Shown: positions 1 through 11,196 of the stretch, in pieces | Layout: the number at the start of each line of letters is the position of its first letter | Position numbering within the stretch: the first letter of the stretch is position 1 | Assembly (NCBI GenBank): GCA_039621445.1 | Contig: CP154957.1 | Location: 12,483,462-12,547,461 of the forward strand | Direction of reading: 5' to 3' | DNA length: 64,000 bases | From: Euglena gracilis | Taxonomy: Eukaryota; Euglenida; Euglenophyceae; Euglenales | The notes under the pieces: model-generated | What the model was told of the DNA's origin: nothing | Database searches by the model: none | The model's input: the letters and a program-made list of their open reading frames with translations, nothing else | Translations under genes and position numbers: made by a program

Positions 1-300
1 ATCCTCCTCGAACGACCTCGAACGACATTCGAGGAGGATCTCGATCCTCCTTGAACGACCTCGAACGACATTCGAGGAGGATTTCGATCCTCCTCGAACG
101 ACCTCGAACGACATTCGAGGAGGATCTCGATCCTCCTCGAACGACCTCGAACGACATTCGAGGAGGATTTCGATCCTCCTCGAACGACCTCGAACGACAT
201 TCGAGGAGGATCTCGATCCTCCTCGAACGACCTCGAACGACATTCGAGGAGGATCTCGAACCACCTCGAACGACGTTCGAGGAGGATCGAGATCCTCCTA
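1..300. repeat. 43-bp tandem repeat, each unit a potential hairpin
   Basis: The unit begins ATCCTCCTCGAA at positions 1, 44, 87 and onward every 43 bases, for about seven copies with a few substitutions. Within each unit a 12-base arm (ATCCTCCTCGAA) is followed 15 bases later by its exact reverse complement (TTCGAGGAGGAT), so every unit can form a stem-loop. The array runs off the left edge of the window and decays near 300. A 98-codon open frame crosses it, but it simply translates the repeat and is not a gene. Confidence 0.9.
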
Positions 301-1110
301 CTACTGTCCATCCCACTACCGTAACCCTCCCGTTGGGTTACCGCTGATTACCCGTTTTTGGGGAGTATTGGATCCCATTGCCTTCAAGCCCCATCTATGC
401 CAGTATCCCTCCTCCCTCATTGTTGATTAACCCCCTGGAGATTTGGTTTTGCCAAACGGTGCGTCCGAGGGACACCGGCCCCGTGCCCGGTGTCTGCCTG
501 GGCTGAATTTCTCCCCCACCCCAACCCTCCGTTGCGACTCTCTCCGCCTCTCACTGGAGCGCATCCTGGCCTTTTGTCTCGAGTCACCGTGCAGGCTGAT
601 TGGGAGTTTGGGGTGTCCCACAAACCGTTCCACCCTTTTCCGATCGCCGACACGTCCTGCTTAAACTTGTCTCGCTGTTGCAATTGCAGTGAGGAGGTGT
701 TATTCTTATGCCCTTTTCACCCTATTCTTTCCATTCGCTGGGGCATGAGCTTTCTTTCTAATTCGGAATAAACTTCGGGCTCAGGTTTTTTTCATTTTAA
801 TCCCAACCACCACCTGGTTAGGTGACACCCAAAAAAAAAAGGAACTGGGGGGACATAGTGGCCTCCAATCCAATCCCGTCCTGCTTTCCATTCAGCCTCT
901 CCCAGCCTCCTTTTTTCTTCTCTCGTCTTAGTTCCGGCCATGGCTGTGTTGAAGTGTGACCCCCTTCAAAGCTCTCAGACAATGTAAATGATTAAACAAT
1001 GATTTCTTCCAAAAATGTTGCAAAATGCAATGCCGGTTGCTTATGTATCTGTTCTCATGTTCTCAGGGGGTTCTGTATGGACGAGTTTATAAGTCCATGG
1101 TCAAATATAT
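301..1110. other. Unique sequence without a supported gene
   Basis: Open frames on both strands at about 417-771 are under 95 codons and resemble no family I recognise. The segment has few homopolymer tracts compared with its surroundings, so single-copy sequence or an unidentified exon is possible. An AATAAA near 767 has no coding context to make it a convincing polyadenylation signal. Confidence 0.4.
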
Positions 1111-1320
1111 ACCCCCCCCCTTCCCGTGTCCAACGACCAACCCCTGGTCCGAGGACATCTTTTCGGAGGTTTGGCCAGTTTTCTCGCCCCACGTGAAGGC
1201 TCCGGCCGAAAATTTTTGCGACTAAAATCGGCCAAAAATGCCATTTTCGGCACTTTTGGACAAAAATTTGTCGAAATTGCCCAATATTTTCACTGCAAAG
1301 CAGGCAGGCAAGGACAGCCA

Positions 1321-1354
1321 CCGGATCCCACCGGATCCCACCAGATCCCACCGG
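1321..1354. repeat. GGATCCCACC decamer tandem repeat (first block)
   Basis: About three tandem copies of the decamer GGATCCCACC with single-base variants. They lie inside the TA-flanked element and recur at 1711-1772. Confidence 0.8.
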
Positions 1355-1371
1355 CGATTTTTTTCCATGCA

Positions 1372-1475
1372 CAGATTTTTTTGGTCCCCCACGACCCTCC
1401 CGGAGGGGGCGCTCCTCAGGGGTGGGTGAGTGGGTGGGTGGGTGGGGGGACACCCCGGCCTTAAAAAAACCCCTG
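1372..1475. mobile_element. Possible 104-bp hAT-like MITE nested in the larger element
   Basis: The left end CAGATTTTTTTGGTCCC and right end GGCCTTAAAAAAACCCCTG resemble the TIRs of the CAGGGGTTTTTTTAAG family seen at 55,551 and 56,410. The flanks (TCCATGCA and CATGTGGT) do not form a clean duplication, so the boundaries are tentative. Confidence 0.35.
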
Positions 1476-1710
1476 CATGTGGTGATCCCACGTGGCGACA
1501 GGGCAATAGATCCTGAACACCTGGCTAGGCCATTAAACAGAGCCAAAAGGTGACTCATGTTGGACAAACAAAAGAGGCCAAGACCCTGACCTCGGGGGCC
1601 GTGCACGGGGCTATGCTGTGCATCAACTGCATGGTGCAGCAAGAATATCCGGTCAAACCACCTTGTTGCATGTGTTTTTTTCCCGCCCCCCCCCCCCAAG
1701 GCAACCCACC

Positions 1711-1772
1711 GGATCCCACCGGATCCCACCGGATCCCACCGGATCCCATCGAATCCCACCGGACCCCACCGG
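1711..1772. repeat. GGATCCCACC decamer tandem repeat (second block)
   Basis: About six tandem decamers (GGATCCCACC, GGATCCCATC, GAATCCCACC, GGACCCCACC), the same unit as at 1321-1354. Confidence 0.9.
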
Positions 1773-2109
1773 AAACCAAAAACCGGGGATGTGCCTGAAA
1801 GCAGGGTAGGAAGTGGGTGACTGGTTCTTGAAAAATGACCGACTGGTTTTTTTGAAAGTGGTAAGTGACCCCCCCTCCCTCCCATGGGGGTTGGTAAGCA
1901 ATTGTGTGGTAGGGTCAATGGTATGGTAGGGTCCCAGGTACCCGCCAGCTTTTTTTGACCTCTTGTCTAACGACCCCCCCCCCCCCGGGTGGAGGACACC
2001 TTTTTGGTCATAACCACGTGTCCAACGACCCCCCCCCCAGGTCGGTGGACAGAGGTTACCGGTCGTTGGACATATAGGGGTTAGTCGAGGTTGAACATTC
2101 ATTTCTGAC

Positions 2110-2172
2110 CAGGCATTTGCTTAAGGGATTGCAGTACCCCCCCCCCCCCCGGGGTCCTTAAGCAAATGCCTG
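2110..2172. mobile_element. 63-bp hAT-like MITE with perfect 8-bp target-site duplication
   Basis: The arms CAGGCATTTGCTTAAGG and CCTTAAGCAAATGCCTG are exact inverted complements around a C-rich loop. The 8 bases on each side are identical: TTTCTGAC at 2102-2109 and at 2173-2180. CAGG-type termini with an 8-bp duplication are the signature of hAT superfamily transposition. The element is nearly all TIR, so it must have been moved by a transposase encoded elsewhere. Related termini occur at 52,173 and 44,553. Confidence 0.85.
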
Positions 2173-2180
2173 TTTCTGAC

Positions 2181-3268
2181 TTATTTTCGAACACTCTCTC
2201 CACATGGTCAAGAGGGTGAACAAGAGGTAGCTGAGGTGCACTGCACGTCCTCACAGCCCTGCCTTCATGTTGTTTGCTGAGTTGCAGCGCCTGACTCCCA
2301 GGCTTCCTTATCAGCCGCCCTGACTGCCACGAACTCCTGTTCACCCCCCTACCCACCAGGATGGAAGATGGGGATCGACCCCCCCCCCCATCCTGGTAGG
2401 CAGGGCTTCCAACTTCCCATTTTTCCAAGGACACCAATTTCCCCCCGAAATTTTCTTTGGGTCTTCCCCCCCCTTTTTTTGCATTTTTTTATGGTTTGGG
2501 ATTGTTTGCACATTTTTGTAGCTTTTTGCGAGAGTGTTTTTTTTTGGAGCGAGGAGAAAAGAATGCACCTCTGAAACGTTTTGTGCAGTTCCTTGTTTTT
2601 TTAAAAGTTTTGGACTGGGGATTTCTGGTAACAGTTATCCTAAAACTTCTAAAACTTTGCACAATCCAAAGGTCTTTTCACTCCTCCCCCTTGGGAAACT
2701 GTCATCATCCAGAACCTGTCACAGTCCCGCCTGGGAAACTCTCAGGGTCCCCGTCGCCGTCCTGTCAATACCGGAAGTTGTCAGGGTCCCCAGTACCGGC
2801 CAACCTGCCAGGTGACAGTTTCCCAGGGGAGGGTCGGTTGCCAAAATTTTATTCTGTTTGCAATGCAGCTTTTTTCCACCCCCCTTGTGGATGTGCGTTG
2901 CCCCCTACCCCCCGGGACCAATCCCCCCCCTCAGCCTTTCTGTGCGACCCTGCCAGAGCACGTCCAAATGCGCGGCCACATGCGCCTCTCTGCCGCATGG
3001 CCTGCCACGGACGCCTGCCCCCGGCCTCCTCGGCTCCCCGGCGGTCGGCACCTCCCGCGCGCGCCTCCACGGCGGAGCAGCGCAGCCCCCCGATCGCGCC
3101 GCCGCCCCGTCCCTCACCCCCCCCCTCCTCCCTCTGTTGGTCCGGCGATGTTCCTGTCTGTCGCGTGTGAATGTGTGCGTTCCCATCGCTGGCACCGGCG
3201 CTGGCTGGGGCTGGCTGCCCGAAGGGCACGGGACGATGAGCTGAAACACCCGCCCCGCCCGACCCACC
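2181..3268. other. Non-coding, C/T-rich spacer
   Basis: Contains poly-T and poly-C tracts and imperfect repeats of a GGGAAACT(G/C)TCA..GGTCCCC pattern at about 2690-2830. Long frames that start here (for example from 2457 and 2858) run out or continue into the ACC array, and none resembles a protein. The GC-rich part at about 2950-3250 could hold an exon, but no splice-consistent model was found. Confidence 0.4.
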
Positions 3269-5467
3269 GTGCCACACACCACCACCACACCACCACCACC
3301 ACCACCACCGACCACCACCACACCACCACCACCACCACCACCCACCACCACCACGCCACCACCAGCCACCACCACGCCACCACACCACCACCACCACCAT
3401 ACCAACACCGACACCACCACCACCACCACCACTACAACCACCACCACCACCACCACCACCATCCACCACCACCACCACCACCAAACCACCACCACCACCA
3501 AACCACCACCACCACCAAACCACCACCACCACCAAACCACCACCACCAAACCACCACCACCAAACCACCACCACCAACAAACCACCACCACCACCACCAC
3601 CACCACCACCACCACCACCACCACTCCACCACCACCACCACCACCACCACCACCACCACCACCACCACCACCACCACCACCACCACCACCACCACCACCA
3701 CCACCACCACCACCACCACCACCACCACCTACACCACCACCACCAAACCACCACCACCAAACCACCACCACCAAACCACCACCACCACCAAACCACCACC
3801 ACCACCACACCACCACCACCACCAAACCACCACCACCACCAAACCACCACCACCACCAAACCACCACCACCAAACCACCACCACCAAACCACCACCACCA
3901 AACCACCACCACCAAACCACCACCACCAAACCACCACCACCAAACCACCTCCGACCACAGCCGGTACACTATCCCACAACCACCAGCCACCATCCGCAAC
4001 CACCATTACCAACCACCACCACACACCACCACCACCACCACCACCACCACCACCACCACCACCACCACCACCACCACCACCACCCATACCACCACGCACC
4101 ACCACCACCACCACCACGCACCACCACCACCACCACCACCACCACCACCACCACCACCACCACCACCACCACCACCACCACCACCACCACCCCACCACCA
4201 CCACCAAACCACCACCACACCACCACCACCAAACCACCACCACCACACCACCACCACCAAACCACCACCACCAAACCACCACCACCAAACCACCACCACC
4301 AAACCACCACCACCAAACCACCACCACCAAACCACCACCACCACCACCACCACCACCACCACCACCACCACCAACCCCACACCACCACACACACACCACC
4401 ACCACCACACACCACCACCACCACACACCACCACCACCACACACCACCACCACCACCACCAACCACCACCACCACCACCACCACCACCACCACCACCACC
4501 ACCACCACCACCACCACCACCACCACCACCACCACCACCACCACCACCACCACCACCACCACCACCACCACCACCACCACCACCACCACCACCACCACCA
4601 ACCACCACCACCACCACCACCACCACCACCACCACCACCACCACCACCACCACCACCACCACCACCACCACCCACCACCCACCACCACCACCACCACCAC
4701 CATCCACACCCCCCCCCCACCTCCACCACCACCACCACCACCACCACCACCACCACCACCACCACCAACCACCACCACCAAACCACCACCACCACCACCA
4801 CCACCACCACCACAACCACCACCACCACCACCACCACCACCACCACCACTCCTCCCACTACCCCCACCACCATCACCCCACCACCACCACCACCCACCGC
4901 CCACCACCCCCCACCCACCACCACCACCACCACCACCACCACCACCACCACCACCATCCCCCACCACACACCCAACCACACCCCCACCACCACCACCACC
5001 ACCACCACCACCACCACCACCACAACCACCACCACCACCACCACCACCACCACCACCACCACCACCACCACCACCACCACCACCCCCCACCACCACCACC
5101 ACCACCACAACCACCACCCCCACCACACCACCACCACCACCACACCACCACCACCACCACCACCACCACCACCACCACCCACCACCACCACCACCACCAC
5201 ACATCCCACCACCACTACCCCCACCACCCCACCACCACCAACACCACCACCACCACCACCACCACCACCACCACCACCACCACCACCACCACCACCACCA
5301 CCACCACCACCACCACCACCACCACCACCACCACCACCACCACCACCACCACCACCACCACCACCACCACCACCCCCACCACCACCACCACCACCACCAC
5401 CACCACCACCACCACCACCACCACCACCACCACCACCACCACCACCACCACCACCACCACCACCACC
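3269..5467. repeat. 2.2-kb (ACC)n/(CCA)n trinucleotide array
   Basis: Almost uninterrupted CCA triplets with a recurrent CACCACCACCAAAC variant block (about 3480-3590, 3735-3950 and 4200-4340) and short CACA or CCCC interruptions. It is open in all three forward frames (poly-Thr/His/Pro) and on the reverse strand (poly-Gly/Val/Trp). These frames are artefacts of the triplet. The minus strand is (GGT)n. The same sequence abuts the N gap at 15,037-15,049, so true array length is probably not captured by the assembly. Confidence 0.97.
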
Positions 5468-7109
5468 ATTTTCGTTGTCAAAAAATGGCAATAAAAAGTG
5501 ACAAAAAAGTCCCCTAATGTTTGACGATTGCCCCCCCCCCCAAGGGCAGCTCCCCCATTTTTGCTGGTTCAATTCGCCAAGGAAATTTCAAAACAAAATT
5601 GCCCCCCCCCCCCACAGCAAACTGGCATGCTCAAGATACTGGCCTCAGATACCAGCCGCTATCATTGAGGTAAACCCCCTCCCAAATAATATCCCCTGGG
5701 GTGTCTTTTTTCACCCGGGTCCAAGTGGAGTTTTATTGCCAAGACAAACAATATCATGTCACAGCCCTGAGGTGAAGAAAAATGCTTGAACCCCTCTTCT
5801 GCATTTGCCCAACAGGAACATACATATACTAACTATCCAGGGCTTCCCACATATTTGTCCTGACCTTTGTTTTCCATTGATTTTGCGATATTTTGTGGTG
5901 TTTTGCAGGATTTTTTTTTGAAAGCAGTCACACTGATGTGATGTCTTGCAATACACATGTATGAATATGTATATACTCATTCATCATTTGACGTTTTTAT
6001 TTGAAAGTAGTGATTTAAAGATGATGAGTCAATTGTACTGAGTCAGCAGCCAATGATGAGTGTTGCTTAACGAGACACACGGAACCTCACCAATGTATTC
6101 ATTTCCCCCCCTTCTTCGAACAGGGTAAATCTCAGCCCTGGCCAAACATTGCGGTATCACGGTACGTAGTCTCCCTTACCTCTTCCTCAGTCGCCCGGTT
6201 ATGAATGTGTACTTCAACAGAAGCCTGGCAAACCTCCGAGATTGCCAAAATGATGGGAAACAAAACATAAACGAGGCACCCAATTTCCCATTATTTTTCC
6301 CCCTGCCATGTTTTCCTGTATTCTTTACAATGTTCTTTAGAGCAGCCACCACCAGCAGGGAAGTCAAACTTCAGGCACAGCCCGATAAAGGTGTCAACAG
6401 CATGGTGCCCTGAAAAAGACGCCAGCAGCAATGATCGATCCGGTGTATGCACTCCTACATTGCACCAGACAACCAAATTCATTGGGAAACACATTTGAAG
6501 CCGCGGCTGGGAAAAGCTTGATACAATTTTAATTCTCTTGGCTAAATTTTCTTTGAAGTTTTGGACAATATGAGAAAAAAGTATCTCCTCGAAAGTCGCG
6601 TTGACACAGACAACGATTGGGGGATCAATTGGGTATTGGGGCTGGAGAGCCCATCTCCCAATTTTTATTTTTGTACATGGCTGGGTTCGTCATGGCGTTT
6701 TCTGACCTGGCAAGTTTCAAACTTCCGAATTTTGAAGGTTTTTCCAAGCAGTGCCCCATTTTTGGGTGTCTTTCGTCATCATGGCACCAGAAGTCTATTT
6801 CGAAACGTTTTTTTTTTGGAGCTACAAGACCGTTCAAATCAAGGAAGACACTAAAAGGTACCAGGGTCTTTTTTTTTTGGGAACACTGGCATGTCTTGGA
6901 TCGACAAGTTGAATACATGCAATTATTTTACTCGTTGGGTGTACTGGCCACATTGAGTCTGGCCATACCAAGGGTCATCCACCTCAAGCCAATTTCTTTC
7001 AACTTTGTGTCTTCCCACGTTTATTTTGAAAATTGAAGAAGTTAGCCCCAGAGAAACGACCTGCTTCCGACACGCAACTCCATTTGTGTTCATACCTCGG
7101 GCAATGCAG

Positions 7110-9280
7110 AGCCCCCATCTTGGGATGCAGTGTCTTGGACGCCTACCGCCCGCATAGCTGCACCGTACCCCCCCCCATCGCCCCCCCATCGGAGACTTCC
7201 AACGCTCTCCACTTTTGCCCACAACAGGCATACTCCCCCCCCATCTACCCCAGACCGCCCCCGTGGCCAGAGCGGCGAGCAGGTAAGCCATACCGCACTT
7301 TTGTGGAGCGCACTGTTTTTTGTTTGCGTGTTGTTTTCATCCGAGACATTTGAATCACATGCAGAACGCTTGCACGGTTTGCAGAAACGTTTGGGGGCTG
7401 CCCCGTCTCTTCTCGCCAGCACCACAGTTCGAAAAATGGAAGGTGTACGGGCCAGAGGAGGGGCGTCCCCCCCCTCCTGGACCGGGGGGGTTCAACTCCC
7501 CACCTGCCAAGGGGGCCGGGCTGTACAGGAGTCCCAGCAACACTGTGGATGGTGGGTCGGGGTCCACCCCCCCCCCCCACCAGCTGGTTTTCCAGGCTTT
7601 CCCATATTTCTGGGGGTGCCAATTTTTAGGTCAAAACTGTAAACTGGTTGTTTGGCGCCTTCGGTGCAGAAGAAATTTTCTTTGAGTGGGTGCCATGGTG
7701 AGGGGGGGCCGAGCCCTCCCCGGTGGGTGGGGGGCGTCGACCACTCCACCAGGCCTTCCCGCACAGCCCTGCAAGGGGGTCCAAACCCGACCCCGGGGGG
7801 GCCAAAGGTCAAAATTTTCCTCCCGTCGCTTCACGCCGAAAATTTTGGTAAAATTTGTGGTTTTTTGTGGGGTTTTTTTGCGTTTTTTTCCTAGCGATTT
7901 CTTTTTGCTGGTAAAAAATTTGACGATGAAAAATTCTTCGCTTTGGTCCCAATTTTTCCCCGGGACCAAAAAAATTTGTCAATTTTTTTTGTCATATTTA
8001 TTATTTTTTTTATGTTAAATGGAAATGGAAGTATTCCCTGGTGCAACTGAAAATTTTTCAAAGTCCTCTCTAATTAAATATATTACACAACCTGGGGGAG
8101 CTCCTAAAGTATTTTACATGCAATTTGGGGTTTTTTTTGCATCGATTTTCCGGGGTGGGGGTTGGCAAAAAACCACCAAAATGACTGTCGCGGAAGGCAC
8201 CAGAAAATTTTTTGGCCTGTTTTCACCTTTGTGGTCAAATTTCAGTTGGATTCCAGAGTGGCCGACCCCCCACCCCAGTGGGGTAGTGACTGACTCATTT
8301 TCTTGAAAAAGCGAGTGCTGGTTTTTTGGAAGAGTGGAAGTGCCTCCTCCCCCCAGGGGTCGGTAACACATTCATGGTCGGAACACCCCCCACTCGCTCC
8401 TTGGCAGGTTTGGAAATCCATAATTTGAACGTTTTTGTATTTATTTTCAGAAGAAGTCAGGGATTTTCCATGTAGGGAGGGGGTCCGGACCCCCCCTCCC
8501 ACGGGCTCCAGAAGAAGCTCTGGAAGCTCTAGCAAAAGTAGCTTATTTTTTGCACTTTAAACCATGTTGCCTTTTTTTTCTATGTTTGGGCATTTTTCAT
8601 AAGATACATTCAAAAAGTCACGAACTAATTATTTCTGAATTTGATTCAACGATAAGTGGGGCTTTCAAAAAATTTGGGATGTTGTGCAGCCTTTTGCCAG
8701 CCCACAGAACCGAAATTTTTCCAAGTGCCTTCACAGTTTCCAGTTTGGAAGGGGGTCCGATCCCCCTTCCTATACATCCATGCTAAACCCTAACCCTAAA
8801 CCTAATCATAACCACAAACCTCACCCTGGCCCAAGTTCTAAACCTAACACCACCCCAATCCTAATACTAACTGTAATCTAAATTGTATCTCTAACTTTAA
8901 CTCTAACCCTGATATTGACCCCAACCCAAACCATTTTTTATGCATCCCCCCCCTCCTTGGCAGGTTCCAAAATAGCGAGAAGTTTTCGCTATTTTGAAAC
9001 ATGATTATGTGGTATTATATTTTTTATATTGTTGTTGTTGTTGTTGCTATTATTATTGTTATTATCATCAGCATCAGCAACAGCAGCAGCAGTATCATGA
9101 TCATCATCATCATGATCGTCATTCTCATTGTTGTTGTTATTGTTATTGTCATTGTCATTGTTATTGTTATTGTTATTGTTATTGTTATTGTTATTGTTAT
9201 TGTTATTGTTATTGTTGTTGTTATTGTTATTGTTATTGTTATTGTTATTGTTATTGTTGTTATTGTTATTGTTGTTGTTA

Positions 9281-9357
<77 letters not shown>

Positions 9358-11196
9358 GCATCATCATCTCATCATTTTTCGCTGTTTTTGGTGCAGCGCC
9401 GAAAATGAACAACAGGCGCCTTTTTTTCCTCACTTTTGAGCATATTGCCCCCTTTTTTTGACGTTTTGTGTTTGCTGTATAAAAAGTTGTTCAAAAAATT
9501 CAAAAAATGACCATTTTGTATTTTTCCCACCATTTTTTTTGGATTTTTCACCAGCTTTGGCCTGGCATCCAGCCCATTACCTGTCCACAAAGCCGAAACA
9601 CTTCCGGTCCCATGTCATTTTCGAGGTCAGAGTCAACTTGAATTCACACCGGCTGATTCTGGGCCAGTTCTGCAGTCCCCCCCCCCCCCAGGAGGTGGGC
9701 CTGCACACAAGTCCCCTGCCACAGTGCGCAATACACAGCGCCACCCCAGGCACCGGCACTGCGTGGAGGCCATGCCTGGCCTGGCACACGGAGTCATACC
9801 AATTAACGTTCCGGCTTGTGCTGACCCCTCCAGCTGTTGTAGGCGGCCCCTGCTATCTCCTAATCCACATTATCAAACAGGTGCACCAGGTCTGGACAGG
9901 GGGCCTGGTGGGGGGATGTCAATCCCCCACCCCACAGGGGATGGGGGATCAACACCCCCACCCCCATTCGCCACATCACCGCGCAAGGAAAAATTCCTGA
10001 AGCGCCCACGGGCTCAACAAAAACTTTGACCTATAATTGACCTAATTCGGCGCTGCAGGAAATTTGGGAAGGCCTAGTGAGAGAGGGGGGGGATTGTTCC
10101 CCCCTCATTTTTGGCTGTTTTGAATTTCATAATTTCTGGCCTGTGCAAAGGGACGGGCCGAAAGTCAGTCACCCAAACCACACCACTGGTTAGTCATTCC
10201 CCCTGCTGGACCGGAGGGGGGGGGTTCCGACCCACCCCCGCCTGACGCTTATATCGAACCCTGTCCGGAAAGGGACGGGCCTGCACCCTCCAAACAGAGA
10301 AGTCCGGTGAAGCTTTGAGCCGTCCCCTCCCTCCATTTGCAGTCCAATCCTGCTCCTGGGTACCCCTCTGGCTCCCTTCGCATCATATATCGACTCCGGC
10401 TCCCTTCGCATCATATATTGACTCACCGCGCCCATATTGTGTGGCAGTCGCATGCAGGAAGGTTGGGAGACCATTTATTTCTTTCCCGGTGTGCTTTTCT
10501 TTGAAGCGTTGGGCACCAGAAACAAGAGGGAGTCCAGCCAGCCAGCCAGCCAGCCAGCAGCTTTTTATTCCTGCTGGATCAACGAATTTTCATTCCTGCT
10601 CAGCCCTTCAGCGCTGGACAGGAATTTTGAAGGAAAAAAAACAATTTCCACCCCTTTGGGGGGCTGGGCGGTGACTGATGTTTCGAAGGGTGGCAAATGG
10701 GTCTGGAAGGGTTCCTAATGCACAAGACACGGCAAGGAAAATGCTGGCTCAAATTGTAGGTTAAAAATAAAATTCTGCTCGTTTGCTGTTTTTTTTGTCT
10801 CTTTTTTGCACTTACGTTTTTCCACACTTAGTTTGACCCCTACGGTGGACCCTTGTTTGAATTTTCAGCATCTGAGGTGAACCTTTAAGTCTTGCCTATT
10901 CTGGAGTTACTGGTCTCCCCGGGGGTTATTAAACACTTTGGTGACCTGGGTAGCCAAGACGAAGAGGCTTCCCTCATTTCACACATGGATCCCAGGATAA
11001 CCCAACATTGGTTTCATCCGTGTACACCAATGGAAAGGTGGATGAGTGCCCCCCCCCCCCACCTGCAAAGAAAGCCCTGTGTTCTCAGGTTCCAAATCTA
11101 ACATTCATGTTACAGGAGCAGAATACCTCCAGGAGACTGAGCAGCGGAGGGAAGGGGGGGATGCAAGGCGCTGGTTCGCACTTTTGCATTCCCTGA
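7110..11196 (+). CDS. Unidentified multi-exon gene candidate X (copy 1)
   Basis: A chain of exons joined by GT-AG introns with matching phases: 7110-7282 (donor CAG|GTAAGC), 9555-9880 (donor CAG|GTGCAC), 10458 to about 10670, 10996-11037 (donor AAG|GTGGAT), and 11116-11196 ending in TGA. The 9555-9880 exon is open for 108 codons, and its poly-C tract differs from copy 2 by exactly 3 bases, which keeps the frame. The first exon is Pro-rich (..TVPPPIAPPSETSNALHF..). No conserved family is recognised. An alternative frame of the last exon (AEYLQETEQRREGGDARR, stop at 11,204) is equally coding-like, so the 3' end is unsure. The 5' end is unknown. Codon content is weaker than in the MYND and PKA-R genes, so chance remains possible. 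Confidence 0.35.
8150..8400. repeat. Dispersed repeat (GGATTCCAGAGTGG / GACTGGTTTTT family), copy 1
   Basis: Shares an ordered set of motifs with 34,165-34,430: a GGGGTTGG(A/C) block, GGATTCCAGAGTGG, a CCCCC..GGGG hairpin, then GTG(A/C)CTGACT(G/C) and TGGTTTT(T/C)GGAAG. Shorter relatives lie at 1,810-1,910 and 31,200-31,330. Termini and target duplications were not resolved. Confidence 0.6.
8780..8935. repeat. Degenerate telomere-like (CCCTAA)n stretch, copy 1
   Basis: Begins GCTAAACCCTAACCCTAAAC and decays over about 150 bases into CTAAC/CTAATC variants. It resembles an interstitial telomeric repeat. Short relatives occur at about 28,376 (AACCCTAACCCTGG) and 28,687 (ATAGGGTTAGGGTTACG). Confidence 0.7.
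9024..9374. repeat. TTG/TTATTG and ATC microsatellites, copy 1
   Basis: A (TTG)n tract, then a long (TTATTG)n tract, then (ATC)n from about 9,281. The frames over it (poly-Cys/Tyr, Val/Ile, Leu, Ser, His) are repeat translations and not proteins. Copy 2 has one fewer ATC unit. Confidence 0.95.
10533..10560. repeat. (CCAG)n tetranucleotide tract, copy 1
   Basis: About six CCAG units inside the candidate third exon of gene X. In that frame they give Ser-Gln-Pro-Ala repeats. Copy 2 is identical here. Confidence 0.85.

Larger units (their letters stand above)
1112..2081. mobile_element. TA-flanked TIR element (GTCCAACGACC family), degenerate copy
   Basis: The left end, after TA at 1110-1111, is a C-run followed by GTGTCCAACGACC. 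The right end is GGTCGTTGGACATATAGGGG followed by TA at 2082-2083. The inner part (about 1140-1270) matches the reverse complement of about 62,800-62,960, which lies in another copy of the family. Two extra GTC(C/T)AACGACC motifs near 1962 and 2017 suggest internal duplication or nesting. No transposase is visible. TA flanks and TIRs suggest a Tc1/mariner-like non-autonomous element, by inference. Confidence 0.55.

Noticed and set aside
2812-5572. Open frames of about 900 codons on both strands (poly-Thr/His/Pro; poly-Gly/Val/Trp)
   Set aside because: They translate the ACC trinucleotide array. All frames are open because the triplet contains no stop codon, and no non-repeat domain is present.
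9001-9461. Poly-Cys/Tyr, Val/Ile, Leu and Ser/His frames, also at 18,593-19,057
   Set aside because: Translations of TTG/TTATTG/ATC microsatellites in three frames.
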